Assembly: GCA_047974415.1 (NCBI GenBank)
Contig: JBKECH010000119.1
Span: 1-22,455 of the forward strand
DNA: 22,455 nt
Direction: 5' to 3'
From: JBKEAJ01 sp047974415
Lineage (GTDB): Bacteria > Bacteroidota > Bacteroidia > Bacteroidales > Prolixibacteraceae
Of the stretch, positions 22,049 through 22,455 are shown piece by piece; the stretch's first letter is position 1; each line of letters begins with the position of its first letter. The position numbers and the translations under genes are program-made. The notes below the pieces were generated by a model that worked only from the letters and a program-made list of their open reading frames with translations, ran no database searches and was not told the origin of the DNA.

Positions 22049-22455
22049 ATGTTTAAAAAACTCGATTCAAAAGTAACACCTTTTGGTGGAATAAGCCTAA
22101 TTCACGGGCAAGTCTCTTCAAGCAAAGTGGCTCAATTTATTGACAGAGAGCTTGGTAGTCGCGGCGCGCATGCAGAGTATAAATATTCGGACATTATACT
22201 ATCGCGGTTGTACACTTGTTTTTGTGGTGGAGATGCGACAGAAGGTGTGAATCATATCAGAAAAAATACGCTCAATCATCTACAGTCCATTGCTATTCCT
22301 TCGGCAGACACTATTCTCAGAGGAGATTGTGAATTATCAACTTCATGCGAATTGCAGAAAACTAGAAGCGGAACCGAGAATAAGATAAACATCAATGACA
22401 AGATGAACCGCTTCTTAGTTGCTTCGGCTGTGTTCTTCAATCAAATCTCAGTGCA
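22049..22455 (+). CDS. IS1380-type transposase, N-terminal part (partial)
   Basis: An open frame of 135 codons runs from ATG 22049 to the right window edge with no stop. The protein begins MFKKLDSKVTPFGGIS; the VTPFGGIS stretch (residues 9-16) is the hallmark N-terminus of IS1380-family DDE transposases as found in Bacteroidetes. It continues with YSDIILSRLYTCFCGGDATEG (46-66) and IPSADTILRG (83-92), matching the GGD and SPDT(I/V)LR positions of that family. The DDE catalytic core lies beyond the window, so whether the element is intact cannot be told. No transposon partner genes are visible. The element sits between the serine hydrolase promoter and unknown sequence. Confidence 0.85.
   Translation, partial: MFKKLDSKVTPFGGISLIHGQVSSSKVAQFIDRELGSRGAHAEYKYSDIILSRLYTCFCGGDATEGVNHIRKNTLNHLQSIAIPSADTILRGDCELSTSCELQKTRSGTENKININDKMNRFLVASAVFFNQISV

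Noticed and set aside
1..22455. tRNA, rRNA or CRISPR arrays
   Set aside because: Reading both strands, I saw no cloverleaf-like stretch, rRNA blocks or regularly spaced direct repeats; the only structured RNA seen is the group II intron.

Overview
The window reads as ordinary chromosome of a Bacteroidetes bacterium, most likely order Bacteroidales. This rests on the gene content (a Bacteroidetes-type NHRDIVLD acyltransferase, a FloA/NfeD pair, a chitobiase-type GH20 lipoprotein, an FGly-type sulfatase, an IS1380-type transposase). It also rests on promoters of the Bacteroidetes form TTG - about 20 nt - TAnnTTTG in front of several genes, and on the near absence of Shine-Dalgarno sequences. 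The genus cannot be read from the sequence.

Layout. 1-744: the 3' end of an RND efflux pump gene, a PII-like small protein and a strong terminator; this block is clearly richer in G+C than what follows. 745-3906: intergenic repeat copy B, a PlsB/PlsC-like acyltransferase, kbl and a small conserved protein. 3904-4938 (minus): a flippase-like membrane protein. 5216-7355: rsmA/ksgA and mgtE, one nucleotide apart. 7459-9981: a large GH20 beta-N-acetylhexosaminidase lipoprotein. 9984-10907 (minus): a shrunken group II intron with recognisable ribozyme ends and a broken reverse transcriptase, next to a perfect 34-nt palindrome. 11057-12546 (minus): nfeD-floA. 12723-13553 (minus): pyrF. 13865-16872: an AmiD-like amidase lipoprotein, an exported sulfatase and a GNAT acetyltransferase. 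17031-18895 (minus): ridA and an acetyl-CoA hydrolase/CoA-transferase in one operon. 19267-20190: xerD. 20213-21889 (minus): a small membrane protein with a Cys-rich tail and a membrane-anchored serine hydrolase. 22049-end: the start of an IS1380-type transposase running off the window.

How the genes fit together. Most are housekeeping (rRNA methylation, Mg2+ uptake, pyrimidine synthesis, chromosome resolution, acetate/acyl-CoA metabolism, reactive enamine clearance). The envelope-located set (GH20 lipoprotein, amidase lipoprotein, sulfatase, serine hydrolase) suits a bacterium that recycles peptidoglycan and trims amino-sugar or sulfated glycans. No complete defence, secretion or biosynthetic system is visible. 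The most unusual content is non-coding: the deletion-derivative group II intron wedged between a gene end and what looks like its terminator, three related intergenic repeat elements, a second 34-nt dispersed repeat, and the compositional break near position 700.
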